Source of the DNA: Macrostomum hystrix
Lineage: Eukaryota; Platyhelminthes; Macrostomidae
Length of the DNA stretch: 64,000 nucleotides
Assembly: GCA_950097015.1 (NCBI GenBank)
Contig: CATNEN010000041.1
Location: forward strand, 3,017,501-3,081,500
Direction of reading: 5' to 3'
Below are positions 32,752 through 44,711 of this stretch, in pieces. The notes beneath the pieces are model-generated. The model made no database searches. It was not told the DNA's origin and was given only the letters and a program-made list of their open reading frames with translations. Made by a program: the position numbers and the translations under genes. Position 1 is the stretch's first letter, and the number at the start of each line of letters is the position of its first letter.

Positions 32752-33357
32752 AGCTAGACTATGTCTGCGTGGCTGAGTAGGGCTCAGGCTAAACTATATC
32801 TGCGTGGCTGAGTAGGGCTCAGGCTAAACTATATCTGCGTGGCTGAGTAGGGCTCAGGCTAAACTGTGTATGCGTGGCTGAGTGGGACTCAAGCTAAACT
32901 GTGTATGCGTGGCTGAGTGGGACTCAGGCTAAACTGTGTATGCGTGGCTGAGTGGGACTCAAGCTAAACTGTGTATGCGTGGCAGAGTGGGACTCAAGCT
33001 AAACTGTGTATGCGTGGCTGAGTGGGACTCAAGCTAAAATGTGTATGCGTGGCTGAGTGGGACTCAAGCTAAACTGTGTATGCGTGGCTGAGTGGGACTC
33101 AAGCTAAACTGTGTATGCGTGGCTGAGTGGGACTCAAGCTAAACTGTGTATGCGTGGCTGAGTGGGACTCAAGCTAAACTGTGTATGCGTGGCTGAGTGG
33201 GACTCAAGCTAAACTTTGTATGCGTGGCTGAGTGGGACTCAAGCTAAACTGTGTATGCGTGGCTGAGTGGGACTCAAGCTAAACTGTGTATGCGTGGCTG
33301 AGTGGGACTCAAGCTAAACTGTGTATGCGTGGCTGAGTGGGACTCAGGCTAAACTGT
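32752..33357 (-). repeat. 35-bp minisatellite upstream of GET3, probably in a 5' UTR intron
   Basis: About 17 units of TAAACTGTGTATGCGTGGCT plus GAGTGGGACTCAAGC. The first units near GET3 are a variant with CTATATCTGCG and GTAGGGCTCAGGC. Period is constant at 35 bp. Confidence 0.93.
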
Positions 33358-34556
33358 GTAGGACCCATGCAAAGCGGTATCTATAATCGCAATTACTAAT
33401 AAAGTGCTTAGAAAGGATGTAAGACAGAAACTTATTAATTACAGAAATCTAATCAAATGAGCAAATTGAAAGCAAAAATAGACTATAGATATGAGTGCAA
33501 AATTATGAAGCCATTCAATGATTACGCACAAGCATAGGCATGTGGATTGGGCTAATCACAGAAGCGCAGGTGAAGGGCACAAGGAGCTGCGCAGTCTCAC
33601 CCCATTGCCCGAATCGAATGTGTCAATCACAGGTTGGCGCCAGCCACGCCAGGTATCCCGTCGGCTGCACCCAGTGACCCGAGGGCCCCACCCCTTGAGG
33701 TGCCTCATCAATATTGGGATAAATTATTGGCACAGTGCAAGCCGCTCGAGCCACAGAATAAGCCATCAATTGCAAAAACATCCAAGATACTGAAGCGAAT
33801 CGCTCCAGATTCTCTGGAATAGAAGCAAACTAAAGTGCAAAGAAGTCTACAACTGCCATATAATCTTTCATCGCTAAAATTGAAATTGCAGAAATTCTGA
33901 CGCCCTCGCATGGAGCGTGCGTAGCATAAGAAAATAAAAACCCAGTGGCAAATAGAAGTCTGTGATGACGCTTTGTTTCACAGTAAACATCAGAAGCCGA
34001 CTTTGCCAAATACGAGCGTAGCGCAGTACTTTTGCATCAGGGGATCTGCCGCCACATTTGGCTGATTCCCAGCGACACAGTTGCACAGTTGACCGCCAGC
34101 ACTGGAGGGGGTCAGGGGGACACGGCAGCTGGTCCAAGCAAAACCGTCAAAGCAAAGAGAAGCTCCACAAGCAGCTGCTTCAATAGGTCGCATCCGCGCT
34201 GGCCTCCAGATCCCCACTTACTGGCAGGCGGCCCTTAAACGGCTGGGCGGATCAACGGTGCCCCGGCTGGAATCCACCACTGCCCACTCGCTGGGGCAAG
34301 CGAAAATAATCAGGGCGCACTTTTAGAGGTCATCCGAAAATAAGAGAAAGGAGGACGCACGCGAGGCCAGCCAGGCGGATACTTTGATCACTGTGCAACT
34401 TTATTGCCAGTTGCATGCTCGGCTTCCCTGCCTAACTCGCTGGCGCCCAGCAACTATCGCTAAAACAACCCGTCCGTCACTCGGGATCGGGAATGAAGAT
34501 GGGATTCTTACAAAATCAAAATGAAGTTGAAAATCAAAGCGGCAGCCTTAAACAGC
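33358..34556. other. Intergenic; 3' region of the nucleotidyltransferase gene at the right end
   Basis: No gene recognised. TTTATT at about 34400 on the + strand gives AATAAA on the - strand about 155 bases after the stop of the next gene, a plausible polyadenylation signal. Promoter elements of GET3 would lie at the left end. Confidence 0.4.
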
Positions 34557-35813
34557 TCAGTCAGCATCCAGCCCGCCTGGCTCTAGCTCATCGTCTCCGT
34601 CAGCGTGGCAGGCGAGCCGGTGCTCAACCAGCCAGGCGTTGGCCTCAGCCTGCAGCTGTTCTAGCGCCTCCGGATCCTCGGCAGCCTCCGCACTCCGAGA
34701 GGCTTCCGTTGCTGCGGCCAGCCGATCCTGCAGCACTGCCCGTATGCGCAGCTCGTCCTGCTGGGTGAGCGCCGCAGGCGGGCCGAACCTTACCCACCTC
34801 AGCAGGCGGTGCCGCTCCGAACCATCTTCAAAGCGCACCGGCAGGTCGCAGCCGGTGGCTGCGAAGGCGCAGCAGTCCGCCAGCCGCAGCAAGATGCAGT
34901 ACAGCTTGCGCAGCTTCACACCTAGACTTGCCGCCTTCGGACCGCCGGCAGGCTGAATCAACGCCACTGCGTCTGGCGCTGATTCTTCAGCTGAACAGGC
35001 CGAGTCGCTCCAGCCAGCAGCTGCCATCCATTCTGCCCTCAGCCTTTCCAACTTGCGCAGCCCCTTCGGCCCCTCCAGTTCGCTGCGGTAGGCTCGCAGC
35101 AGGCGGGGCGTCAGGAAACGCTGCCGGGCGTCGAACAGCCAGGCGAGGCGGAGCTGGTCGGAGGGCCGGCCGAACTGCAGGTCCACCTGGCGCAGGAACA
35201 GACACTCCACGGCCTTGGGGTCGCCTGCCAGCAGCAGTTCAAGGAATCTGCCCAGCTCCGTAGCCCGACAGTCGATGGGATCGGCGGGCCCGCTGGACTG
35301 AAGGCTGGCAGCCGGACGGAGGCCGGGCAGGCCGAGCAGAGAGCGCAAAGGCGCCCTGTACACCATGGCCATGTCGTGGTCGCTGTCTGGCCCGTGGAGG
35401 TTGTAGCGCCGGCTGCCGGCCGGGCCTGTCAGCAGGACCCGCCCGTGGCTGCGCCCGAGGCGACGAGCGAGGCGCCTGGCAGTTTGGAGCTCATCAGAGC
35501 CCGCGCCGTCTGCAGCGATCTGACCAAGCACGCTAGGCACTGCAGCGGCGGCTGCCCTAGCGATGGCCACGTCTGAGGCCAGGCGTTGAATCAGTCGACA
35601 GCCGCAGACACCATCAACGCTTGCCAGGTTGCGGCACTCGCTGAGCGGCCGGCCGTCCACATCAACAGCATCCTCAAATGGTGATACTGTCAGTGAAGTC
35701 ACTGAGGAATCCCCAGTATCAAAGTCAGGAAGAACATCGGCCAGGCGGTAGCGGCACCAGAGCCGGCCGGACTCGTCGGCCGAAGGCAGCGCGGCTTCTT
35801 CAAAGGCGTCCAT
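34557..35813 (-). CDS. Putative DNA-polymerase-beta-fold nucleotidyltransferase, RlaP-like (about 418 aa)
   Basis: The start chosen is the ATG at 35813 (MDAFEEAALPS). The frame stays open upstream to 35999, but an excellent acceptor (CTTGTTCTTTTAATCAG, ending 35857) lies between, so earlier codons are probably intron. The core motif is GPAGSRRYNLHGPDSDHDMA: a G-S pair followed by D-x-D, the nucleotidyltransferase active site. It is followed by RAPLRSLLGL and ELGRFLELLLAGDPKAVECL, which match my memory of the bacterial RlaP/YcgL-type family ('...LLLKGNPNxLELL'). The later helical part (KLRKLYCILLRLADCCAFA; LLRWVRFG; LRIRAVLQDRLAA) also fits. RlaP proteins are predicted RNA-repair enzymes, but activity and substrate are not established for animals. 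Family assignment rests on motif memory only. It could be another minimal nucleotidyltransferase. Confidence 0.65.
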   Translation of the reverse strand: MDAFEEAALPSADESGRLWCRYRLADVLPDFDTGDSSVTSLTVSPFEDAVDVDGRPLSECRNLASVDGVCGCRLIQRLASDVAIARAAAAAVPSVLGQIAADGAGSDELQTARRLARRLGRSHGRVLLTGPAGSRRYNLHGPDSDHDMAMVYRAPLRSLLGLPGLRPAASLQSSGPADPIDCRATELGRFLELLLAGDPKAVECLFLRQVDLQFGRPSDQLRLAWLFDARQRFLTPRLLRAYRSELEGPKGLRKLERLRAEWMAAAGWSDSACSAEESAPDAVALIQPAGGPKAASLGVKLRKLYCILLRLADCCAFAATGCDLPVRFEDGSERHRLLRWVRFGPPAALTQQDELRIRAVLQDRLAAATEASRSAEAAEDPEALEQLQAEANAWLVEHRLACHADGDDELEPGGLDAD

Positions 35814-38800
35814 CGACACCAGGGCGGCAGCACAAATACCGCGGCTGCCAGTGGAGCTGATTAAAAGAACAAGTGGGCGCCGACTGTTACTGTTATCTCC
35901 ACCACCGCGTGACAGAGTCGCCAGCAGGTCGGCGGGCTGTTGAGCGCCCGGACGACGCGGCGGGAAGCCCCAGAGGCGGGCTGCGAGTGCGCCTCGCACT
36001 TTATCGGCGGAGTCGCATTTGGCGAGGACGAAGGCCCACCCAGGGCTGCAGTCACCGAGACGGTGGTGGCTCTGTGGGACACAGGAGGGTAGCGCTGGAA
36101 TCAGACTGACAACAAAATGCTGATGGGTGACAAAATATGCCAGCTTAGTAGCAGCAATCAGGGCGCTAAACAGCTAAGTGTGCCTACTTTTAGCGCTAAA
36201 TTCATTTCCGTTTCAGGTCAATGAGTGCATCGAAAATACCGAACCAAAATAAAAATATAAATTTGTGCGCACTCGAAGTACAGTTTTTTCTCGCGAAACT
36301 TTAGCCCCCCCCCGATCTTCATAACAACTAGAGGCGCAGACAATTATTAATCTGGCTCTATTAGCTTTGAATTTTGCTTCTATCGGCGGCGATACGCAGG
36401 AATGTTTAACAGACGATCCTACTATCTACCAATCGGAGTAACCGAAAAATGTGACCTTCAAGTGTCCCTCTGCCCATTAGAACTCGCTTTATCTAATCAA
36501 CTAGAAATCTTGGTAGCACCACAAACCCAGGATTTGAAGCCTGCTTGCTATACCACTTAAAATGGGAATGCGATCGCAGGGTTAATGAAATCGGAAGCGA
36601 TTGTGGGAAGAGATGAAAATCAATCATTCATGACGCCGAATCTTCTTCTCATGCTGCTGCCATTAAAAAAAGCAATTTTCTGAAACTTGGCCACGAGACC
36701 TTGGGGTTCCCTTCTGCAGCATTGGAAAGTCTGAGCTATTTCTGCTGCGAAAGCAGTCAGCTCATTTAGGTAGGCCTAATTGGAAAGTCTTAAATCTAAA
36801 TTGAACTTAAATCCCGTCCAGGAGGAAATACGAGATAGGAAAGATAGAGGGGCAGCGAAGACGCGCTGGGATTCGAACTGTCTGACATTTTCTCTATACT
36901 CTCCACAATGCGCTGGTTTACTAATTATGCTGTTAAATCCCAGCAGATATTACGGATGGTACCTGAGAGCCGGGCGCATCCCAGAGGTTTACTGAAACAA
37001 CACAGACGCAGGGTGACTTGGCTGCTCCCTTCAAAGTTCTGAAAAATATGTAAGCCTAAACTGCCACGAGCAAGCACCTTAAACAAGCGCGCGGGAATGC
37101 AGGCTTGGCCCGCTACAAAAATATCTGCCTCTTATTCACCTTGCCGATGAAAATAAGCCAAGTGCAGCTGGCTGCAATCGGAAGATTCAAATCAGACAAA
37201 GCAAATGCGTTCGGAGTGGGCAAATCCGAGAGCCCAGCTATCCCAAGCTGCATGTCCGACTATTCCTGTTCAGAGCGCCCACGCTGTGCGAGGCGCAGAA
37301 TTCTTAGACTGAAGGAAAATTTTCTGCTGCAGTTGCGGAGCGCAACATGCGCAGGCTGCAAACCTGCCGAAGCAGCCAACAAGGAGTCGAAATAGGCAAC
37401 CGAATTAGGCAGGGCAGCTGGTACAAGCTGCGCAAAGGTTTCATAGTATATTGCTATCGGAGAGGCAGTATTTATAGGGACAAGTCACTGTGCAGAGATA
37501 TCTGTGAAGCTTAGACGATGGCCAGTGATAAATAAAATGTCATCAACCAGTGGAAGTGGAGGGATCGAGAACTGGGTCGACTGACTGGGGCAGAAGGTAA
37601 CGCGGGTCCAGGAACTCCACAACTGCCCTCTTAAAATAACCCGTGTCAGCAGAAAAAAGTCTGATCTTGAATAAAAAATAATACGCTTTAAATACAATAG
37701 TCGCAGAGTCAATAGATTCATCTGCACATTGCTGAGCGAGCCTATTTATCAATGCTTGTGAAACAAAACAGTTAAAAAACCGAGTAGTTTGTTGTATTAC
37801 ATGCCAATCAGCTACTTTTTGTTTTATCGTGTTTTTTTTATCGTAACGCTCCCTAAACACCAGGGAGCGTGTTTAGAATTGCCACCTTCAACTGCCGCTA
37901 GATCGTTGGCCCAGAAACGCGCTCTCTGACTGCTCTCCCCCTCTCTGGCCACTGCGTGGCTGGCGGGAGCAGTTCTTTGTTGTTGTTGTTGTTGTTTTGT
38001 TTTATACATATTTTGGTTTACTAATCTTGGAGTTTTGCTACCACCTGATTAAACTGCGTTTGCTAGCTTAAGCGATATATTAAAGTAGTTTTTTGGACGT
38101 CGATATTTTTGGAGTTGTTGAAGCTGCAAAACAAATGTGGGAAGTGAAAGCCCATTGAGGTACTGAAAGCAGGTTTATTTTTTGCAGTAACAGTGCAATA
38201 ATGCACCCATGAAGCACAACGCCTTCTTCCATTCATGCATCATAAGGAAAACATATCTTCGGCAACAAGAATAGCGGCTTTTCGGCAACAAGACCATCCT
38301 ACTTTTCCTCGTTGCGAATCTGGCTGCCCTCAAGTGGGCGCACAAAATCCCATAAGCAATCTACCGGTCACTTGGCAGCTGGAGGTCAGGTCGGAACCGG
38401 TTGCAACCTCCCTCAGAGATAAGGCACATTACGGCTTCCTGCTTCAATTATTGTTCGAAGCATGTCATCTTTTCCATTCCCTTCAAGCAATTCCCAAAGA
38501 TCCTCTCTGCCGGCATTCCCCGGGAGTCAGATTCCCCTGCCAGTTTGGCCCAGTTTCACCTGGCCGCAGTTCTGCCCCGTCAAGTCTTTTCTGCGTTGAA
38601 TTATCCGCACCTTGCTGTGTGACCGAAAGGTTAATCAGACGCAAACCTAATGCAGGGCGAAAGGTATCTACTCGTACTTCAGTAGGCTTCCTACGCACAT
38701 TGAGAGGAAGTACTCTTACTCTCGTGAAAATGTTTGTTCTGCCATCTGATTTTATTTCAAGGTAGCACAGGCGAATCTACGAGTATCGAAACAGAAATTC

Positions 38801-40410
38801 AAGAGCTCGATATGCGATAGCTTTTTGTGAAAGATTCAGCTATAACAAAGCGAACACGCTGCAAGAATTCAAATGCTCAAATCAAAATTAGAGACACACA
38901 AAACACACTGAATAACTTCACAACTAATGTAAGCAGTTTTATGACCCAAGAAAGCACTTCGTTAATAGCAGTTCATTTGAAACTAGTTCGAGGAAATTTG
39001 CAGGCCACGAGTTCAGAATTCCTGCAACCGACAGCATTAGCAGAGTGCACTGGGAAACCCGTGGCACAAGGACTCGGAAGTTTTCGAAATGCAGAAGTAT
39101 TCACTATTCAGGTGAATAGTGTACACCTGAATGAGTGACATTTTAAATTTGGCAGGTGCATCAAACTATGTCCACTGAACCAAACAAGCAGGTTGCGGTA
39201 CTCCTGCTTCTGTGTACATAACAACCACGCTGATTGTAAACTCCCGAGGAAAATGTTGCATGGGCCGCATGCAAGCCAGCGATTGATGCGTCTGACAATT
39301 TTGACAGGAGTCAGGACCTCAGGCAGCAGACTTAGTCGCATCGTAGCTGAATGATAAAGGACGACTCGGAAGAGTGGAAGTCTAACGGCAAAGTACAGTA
39401 CTAACTCTGCCTTCGTTCGTTCGCTCGAGCCATTTCAACTACATCACGAACATTCAACGAAAAAATGTTAAGAAGAAAATGGCCCTCATCCTATCGGATA
39501 TATTGCGAAGTGGAGGTAGATTTTCGGAAGAAAAATCTGAAGCCACTTAAGATGAAGCATGTTCAGTATTCATATGGTATTGCATAGATCTGACTATCGC
39601 GCAATGAAGATCAATCGAGATCTTGCTGGAATTGTGGGTACCGTGACATCTAATCTTCTACTAAAAGGACATAAAAAATTTTTCCACGAAAGGCTAAATC
39701 GATCTAAGCAGACAGAAATTAAAAAACCAAACATTAGCTTGTGCTAGTTTTCCATATTTCAAATTCACGGATAAATTCATGAAATGTTATGATAACAGTT
39801 GGATTTGATTGAATTTGGGTAGTCAAAAGAATTGACACGAACAACAACAGACATTTTAACTGGGATTTGAGAAACATCACGAAATATAAACATAAAGTAC
39901 GAGACGTGAGTTCCAAGCCGATACGGGCAAGGTACGAAAAAAGTTCCACTGTACGAGCGTACAACTTCATCCCCAGATTTTTAAGTTATGGGTTGGCTCA
40001 CGATAGAAAGCAATAATTAGTAAACTAGTATATCTTTGTCAGTAGAGAATTCAAGATAAACAAACTACCAGCGTTTACTTGCTCTTACCCTCCCAGAGGA
40101 ATAAAAAGCTGCACAGCTTAATTTAAAGAAGTAATCCAGAAATATGTCGCAGCGTGCGTCTCCAATCTTCGATACCGCATGAAGTGCATCAACGCAGATG
40201 CGAACCAACCAACCATGGAAAACTGGGTAGCGTGGCTAGATTGGCTGGGAAGACGTGGGAATAGGAAACTATTGGGGAGGACAGAACAGGACGAGAAGCC
40301 GACTAGCCCATTATTTAGACAGCGCAAGTTAATCCAGGCTTTGCAGACTTCCATTCTTCATCCAGCAGCAAAGGCTTGCTTATCGCAGAAGGACAAGGCA
40401 AGACAATTTG
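35814..40410. other. Long intergenic stretch; no supported gene
   Basis: The left end should hold the promoter and any 5' UTR exon of the nucleotidyltransferase gene. Open frames such as 38235-38765 (+, 176 codons) and 40179-40460 (+) carry no recognisable domain. There is a short GTT/TTG microsatellite at about 37977-37996. A tRNA-like B-box (GTTCGAATCCCAG on the - strand, about 36870) is listed separately. Unannotated small exons cannot be excluded. Confidence 0.35.
36845..36960 (-). mobile_element. Possible degenerate tRNA-derived SINE head
   Basis: The - strand reads AGCGCATTGTGGAGAG, then about 30 bases later CAGTTCGAATCCCAGCGCG. The spacing and sequences resemble pol III A- and B-boxes of tRNA-derived SINEs. 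No cloverleaf, tail or target-site duplication was found, so this is tentative. Confidence 0.25.
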
Positions 40411-42081
40411 ATGGCGACAAATTCGTCAGGAAGAAGGTCCACGATCAATTCGAGGCCTAATAAGCTAACCAAGATGGTTGAGAAGATGCGCCGGGATGGC
40501 TTTGGAGATAGCCCATCTAGAAAGTTAGTGAAGCAATTCTGCGAGAGCACTTCGGCGCACGGCTTTCACAAGATTTTTCAAGGCACCGGCATCTGCCACA
40601 GGATCATTTGGTTGTTAATTATAATAACAGCGTTTTCTGGATTTAGCGCCCACTTGATCTCACTGTTCAGCAGGTTTAACGAAGGCCCAGTGAATACTGA
40701 GATAAGCGTCTATAGCACGAAGTTTGTATTTCCTGACATCAGCATTTGCGCCACTAGCCACTTCAGTCTAAAACGCTATGAGCGCAATCCGAATATAAGC
40801 AGCCTTAATAAGCCTATTAAGGAAGTGGTGTCCGACATACGAAACTTCTGGGATCCAGAGAACAAACTTGACAGCGAAGTAAACGGTGACTTGATGAACT
40901 CGCTGAAATCATACCTGAATGAGGTGAACATCACGAAGGAGAGTCAGGAGATGATATTACACTGCGACTTTGCAGGTGAAACTTGCTCTTATGTAAACTT
41001 TACTGAGTACATCGATCCAAACTACTTTAGTTGCTTTACATTTTCGCCAAGCGAACGACACCTGCTAGTCGGAGGCGAGAGGGATGGAGGACTCAGTGTG
41101 ATCATGTACGTTGGCGACATCATGAACTTCATAAGCGAGGAGGACTCCCTCAGATACTCCAAGGGATATCGAGCTGTCATACACGAGAGAGGCACGAGGC
41201 CGGAGATGCTCGAAGGATTTTACGTGCAGGAGCACGCGTGCACCTACGTGCAACTGGGCTACACCGAGGAGGTTGTGCTAAGAAACTGCGTGGAAGAAAA
41301 TAATCTGAAACCGCTCGAATTCGTCGATCGAAACGGTGATGTTACGCAATACAGGTACAGCATTCGTGACTGCCAGATTAATATGTACCAAAACTTTTTA
41401 AAGGAGAGTTGCTCATGCGTGTCAGAGATCCTGCCGTTACCAGCCAGCTTAAGAAATATTAGCCAAGAGAACATAACATTCTGCCACCACATCGATGAGG
41501 AAAGTCTTGGACCAAGCCGAGTCAAGAAAAATGGTAACAAAAGCGAAATCGACAACCACGCTGTTCAGGAGAAGCAAGAGTGTCATGACAAGGCCATCAA
41601 CGAAATTCACAAGCGGGTTTCCACTTCAAACAAGGATCAGGACGGATGTCCACTGAAGTGCAACAATACCCGCTACGATATGCGAGTAGTGCAGAACAAA
41701 TGGCCAAACGATGCTAATGAGACACAGCAGGCACTGATCGAGGCAGTTCAACGCAACATTGAACAGGCGGAAGGTCGAGGCGAAAGCACTGAAGTGCTAG
41801 AAGAGATACTTGAGGTGCTTAAAAATGACCCGCATGCGCTAAAGCGGTTCGCAAAGCTTACAGTCTACAGCCACTCCACGATGGGTAGCATTGTGCGCGA
41901 GAACTGGGCCTACCTGGCCCGCAATCTGGCATCCGACATCGGCGGCATCCTTGGTCTCTGGCTAGGCGTGTCAATTATTAGCACCTTCGAGTTCTTCGAG
42001 CTATTTATCAGGCTTTTCAGTGTCAGACGAAAGCAAAACCATCAGCAACAAGCAGCCGCCGCCGATGCCGAGCTGACTTAG
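40411..42081 (+). CDS. DEG/ENaC (amiloride-sensitive sodium channel) family protein, 556 aa, single exon
   Basis: The family architecture is complete. The cytoplasmic N-terminus carries the His-Gly gating motif (STSAHGFHKIF). TM1 follows (RIIWLLIIITAFSGF), then the post-TM1 signature FVFPDISIC (compare FPAVTIC). A large Cys-rich extracellular domain follows with several N-x-S/T sites and Cys pairs (CDFAGETC, DCQINMYQNFLKESCSCVSE, CPLKC). TM2 near residues 500-530 contains the selectivity-filter G-x-S motif (LGLWLGVSIIS). Members are trimeric sodium channels gated by peptides, protons or force; which applies here cannot be read from the sequence. The frame is uninterrupted from ATG to TAG, so the coding region is intronless, unlike the other long genes here. 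A Gln/Ala-rich tail ends the protein. The first ATG at 40411 was chosen; ATG at 40474 is possible. Confidence 0.93.
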   Translation: MATNSSGRRSTINSRPNKLTKMVEKMRRDGFGDSPSRKLVKQFCESTSAHGFHKIFQGTGICHRIIWLLIIITAFSGFSAHLISLFSRFNEGPVNTEISVYSTKFVFPDISICATSHFSLKRYERNPNISSLNKPIKEVVSDIRNFWDPENKLDSEVNGDLMNSLKSYLNEVNITKESQEMILHCDFAGETCSYVNFTEYIDPNYFSCFTFSPSERHLLVGGERDGGLSVIMYVGDIMNFISEEDSLRYSKGYRAVIHERGTRPEMLEGFYVQEHACTYVQLGYTEEVVLRNCVEENNLKPLEFVDRNGDVTQYRYSIRDCQINMYQNFLKESCSCVSEILPLPASLRNISQENITFCHHIDEESLGPSRVKKNGNKSEIDNHAVQEKQECHDKAINEIHKRVSTSNKDQDGCPLKCNNTRYDMRVVQNKWPNDANETQQALIEAVQRNIEQAEGRGESTEVLEEILEVLKNDPHALKRFAKLTVYSHSTMGSIVRENWAYLARNLASDIGGILGLWLGVSIISTFEFFELFIRLFSVRRKQNHQQQAAAADAELT

Positions 42082-42855
42082 GCCTAGACCGAAGTCAATA
42101 CACAGTTTGAGGTTGTCGCCTTACATATTTTCTATATTCTTTGAGACATCAGGCTATTGACTATTAGCTTACTATTAGCTAGAAATTGTTTTAGACAACG
42201 CCTTTTAGACTATTTAGGAACACAAAAAATAATGAATTACCAAAATAGGAAGGTGTTGTCTTTAAGGAATACTAATGAGCAAAATATAAAGGAAATTTTA
42301 TTTTTCAATGATTTCCTATTACTAAGCTGGTGTAACCAATGCGATGGACCTTGCGATGAGCTGAATCCCCCGAGTTTACTGGGACTTTAACTTAAACAAC
42401 CGCAATGTACGCGATAGAAGCGTGTGCTGTCTCTCAATGCCTGTTTTACAGTACACAAATCAATTTTATTTTGCTAGTCTAATTTGTACGAGACAAGTGC
42501 GCCTGTCATCGAATCTTATTAGCAGAGTCAGTTTACTGCTACTACCACACTGTATGCTATAGAATGGTCTGCTGCGTTTCTCTACCTGTAACTCATAAAA
42601 TATATTGTCTACTTCGCTTTTGCTAGTGATTGTAACTACGCCTGCCACTTCATTCATGCGATTCCCTATACCTGTACTCCTCGAAATGCTGGTAGCTGTC
42701 AGAGACTAAATGGAACTCAGCGCCACCTATAATCTGTCAATCGATAAAGCTAATCAGTGATAAGATTACTTTGCGTGCAGATATGCCCATGAAGTACTCA
42801 TTTACATGAAGTTAAGCAAATTCTCTGATTTCAGAAATTTACTTTCGAGGAAGAA
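42082..42855. other. 3' region of the DEG/ENaC gene
   Basis: AT-rich sequence after the stop. It contains AATATAAA near 42282 and other AT-rich hexamers, but no single clear polyadenylation site. No other gene seen before the 51-bp array. Confidence 0.4.
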
Positions 42856-44711
42856 CAGCAAGCATTCAAACTAAACATGCCACAATTAGACACTCATGAG
42901 TAAAAACAGCAAGCATTCAAACTAAACATGCCACAATTAGACACTCATGAGTAAAAACAGCAAGCATTCAAACTAAATATGGCACAATTAGACACTCATG
43001 AGTAAAAACAGCAAGCATTCAAACTAAACATGCCACAATTAGACACCCATGAGTAAAAACAGCAAGCATTCAAAATAAACATGCCACAATTAGACACTCA
43101 TGAGTAAAAACAGCAAGCATTCAAACTAAACATGCCACAATTAGACACTCATGAGTAAAAACAGCAAGCATTCAAACTAAATATGGCACAATTAGACACT
43201 CATGAGTAAAAACAGCAAGCATTCAAACTAAACATGCCACAATTAGACACTCATGAGTAAAAACAGCAAGCATTCAAACTAAACATGCCACAATTAGACA
43301 CTCATGAGTAAAAACAGCAAGCATTCAAACTAAATATGCCACAATTAGACACTCATGAGTAAAAACAGCAAGCATTCAAACTAAATATGCCACAATTAGA
43401 CACCCATGAGTAAAAACAGCAAGCATTCAAACTAAACATGCCACAATTAGACACTCATGAGTAAAAACAGCAAGCATTCAAACTAAATATGGCACAATTA
43501 GACACTCATGAGTAAAAACAGCAAGCATTCAAACTAAATATGGCACAATTAGACACTCATGAGTAAAAACAGCAAGCATTCAAACTAAACATGCCACAAT
43601 TAGACACTCATGAGTAAAAACAGCAAGCATTCAAACTAAATATGCCACAATTAGACACTCATGAGTAAAAACAGCAAGCATTCAAACTAAACATGCCACA
43701 ATTAGACACTCATGAGTAAAAACAGCAAGCATTCAAACTAAATATGGCACAATTAGACACTCATGAGTAAAAACAGCAAGCATTCAAACTAAATATGGCA
43801 CAATTAGACACTCATGAGTAAAAACAGCAAGCATTCAAACTAAATATGCCACAATTAGACACCCATGAGTAAAAACAGCAAGCATTCAAACTAAATATGG
43901 CACAATTAGACACCCATGAGTAAAAACAGCAAGCATTCAAACTAAATATGGCACAATTAGACACCCATGAGTAAAAACAGCAAGCATTCAAACTAAATAT
44001 GCCACAATTAGACACCCATGAGTAAAAACAGCAAGCATTCAAACTAAATATGGCACAATTAGACACCCATGAGTAAAAACAGCAAGCATTCAAACTAAAT
44101 ATGCCACAATTAGACACCCATGAGTAAAAACAGCAAGCATTCAAACTAAATATGCCACAATTAGACAATCATGAGTAAAAACAGCAAGCATTCAAACTAA
44201 ATATGCCACAATTAGACACTCATGAGTAAAAACAGCAAGCATTCAAACTAAATATGGCACAATTAGACACCCATGAGTAAAAACAGCAAGCATTCAAACT
44301 AAATATGCCACAATTAGACACCCATGAGTAAAAACAGCAAGCATTCAAACTAAACATGCCACAATTAGACACTCATGAGTAAAAACAGCAAGCATTCAAA
44401 CTAAATATGCCACAATTAGACACTCATGAGTAAAAACAGCAAGCATTCAAACTAAATATGCCACAATTAGACACCCATGAGTAAAAACAGCAAGCATTCA
44501 AACTAAATATGCCACAATTAGACACTCATGAGTAAAAACAGCAAGCATTCAAACTAAATATGCCACAATTAGACACCCATGAGTAAAAACAGCAAGCATT
44601 CAAACTAAACATGCCACAATTAGACACTCATGAGTAAAAACAGCAAGCATTCAAACTAAACATGCCACAATTAGACACTCATGAGTAAAAACAGCAAGCA
44701 TTCAAACTAAA
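42856..44711 (+). repeat. 51-bp minisatellite (about 36 units)
   Basis: The unit comprises AAAAACAGCAAGCATTCAAA, CTAAACATGCCACAATTAGA and CACTCATGAGT. Only three positions vary commonly: AACATG/AATATG, GCCAC/GGCAC and CACTCAT/CACCCAT. The mixture changes along the array: CACTCAT dominates on the left and CACCCAT is more common from about 43860 to 44340. Intergenic. Confidence 0.95.

Noticed and set aside
38235-38765. A 176-codon + strand ORF as a gene
   Set aside because: No recognisable domain, no supporting splice sites, and composition like its surroundings.
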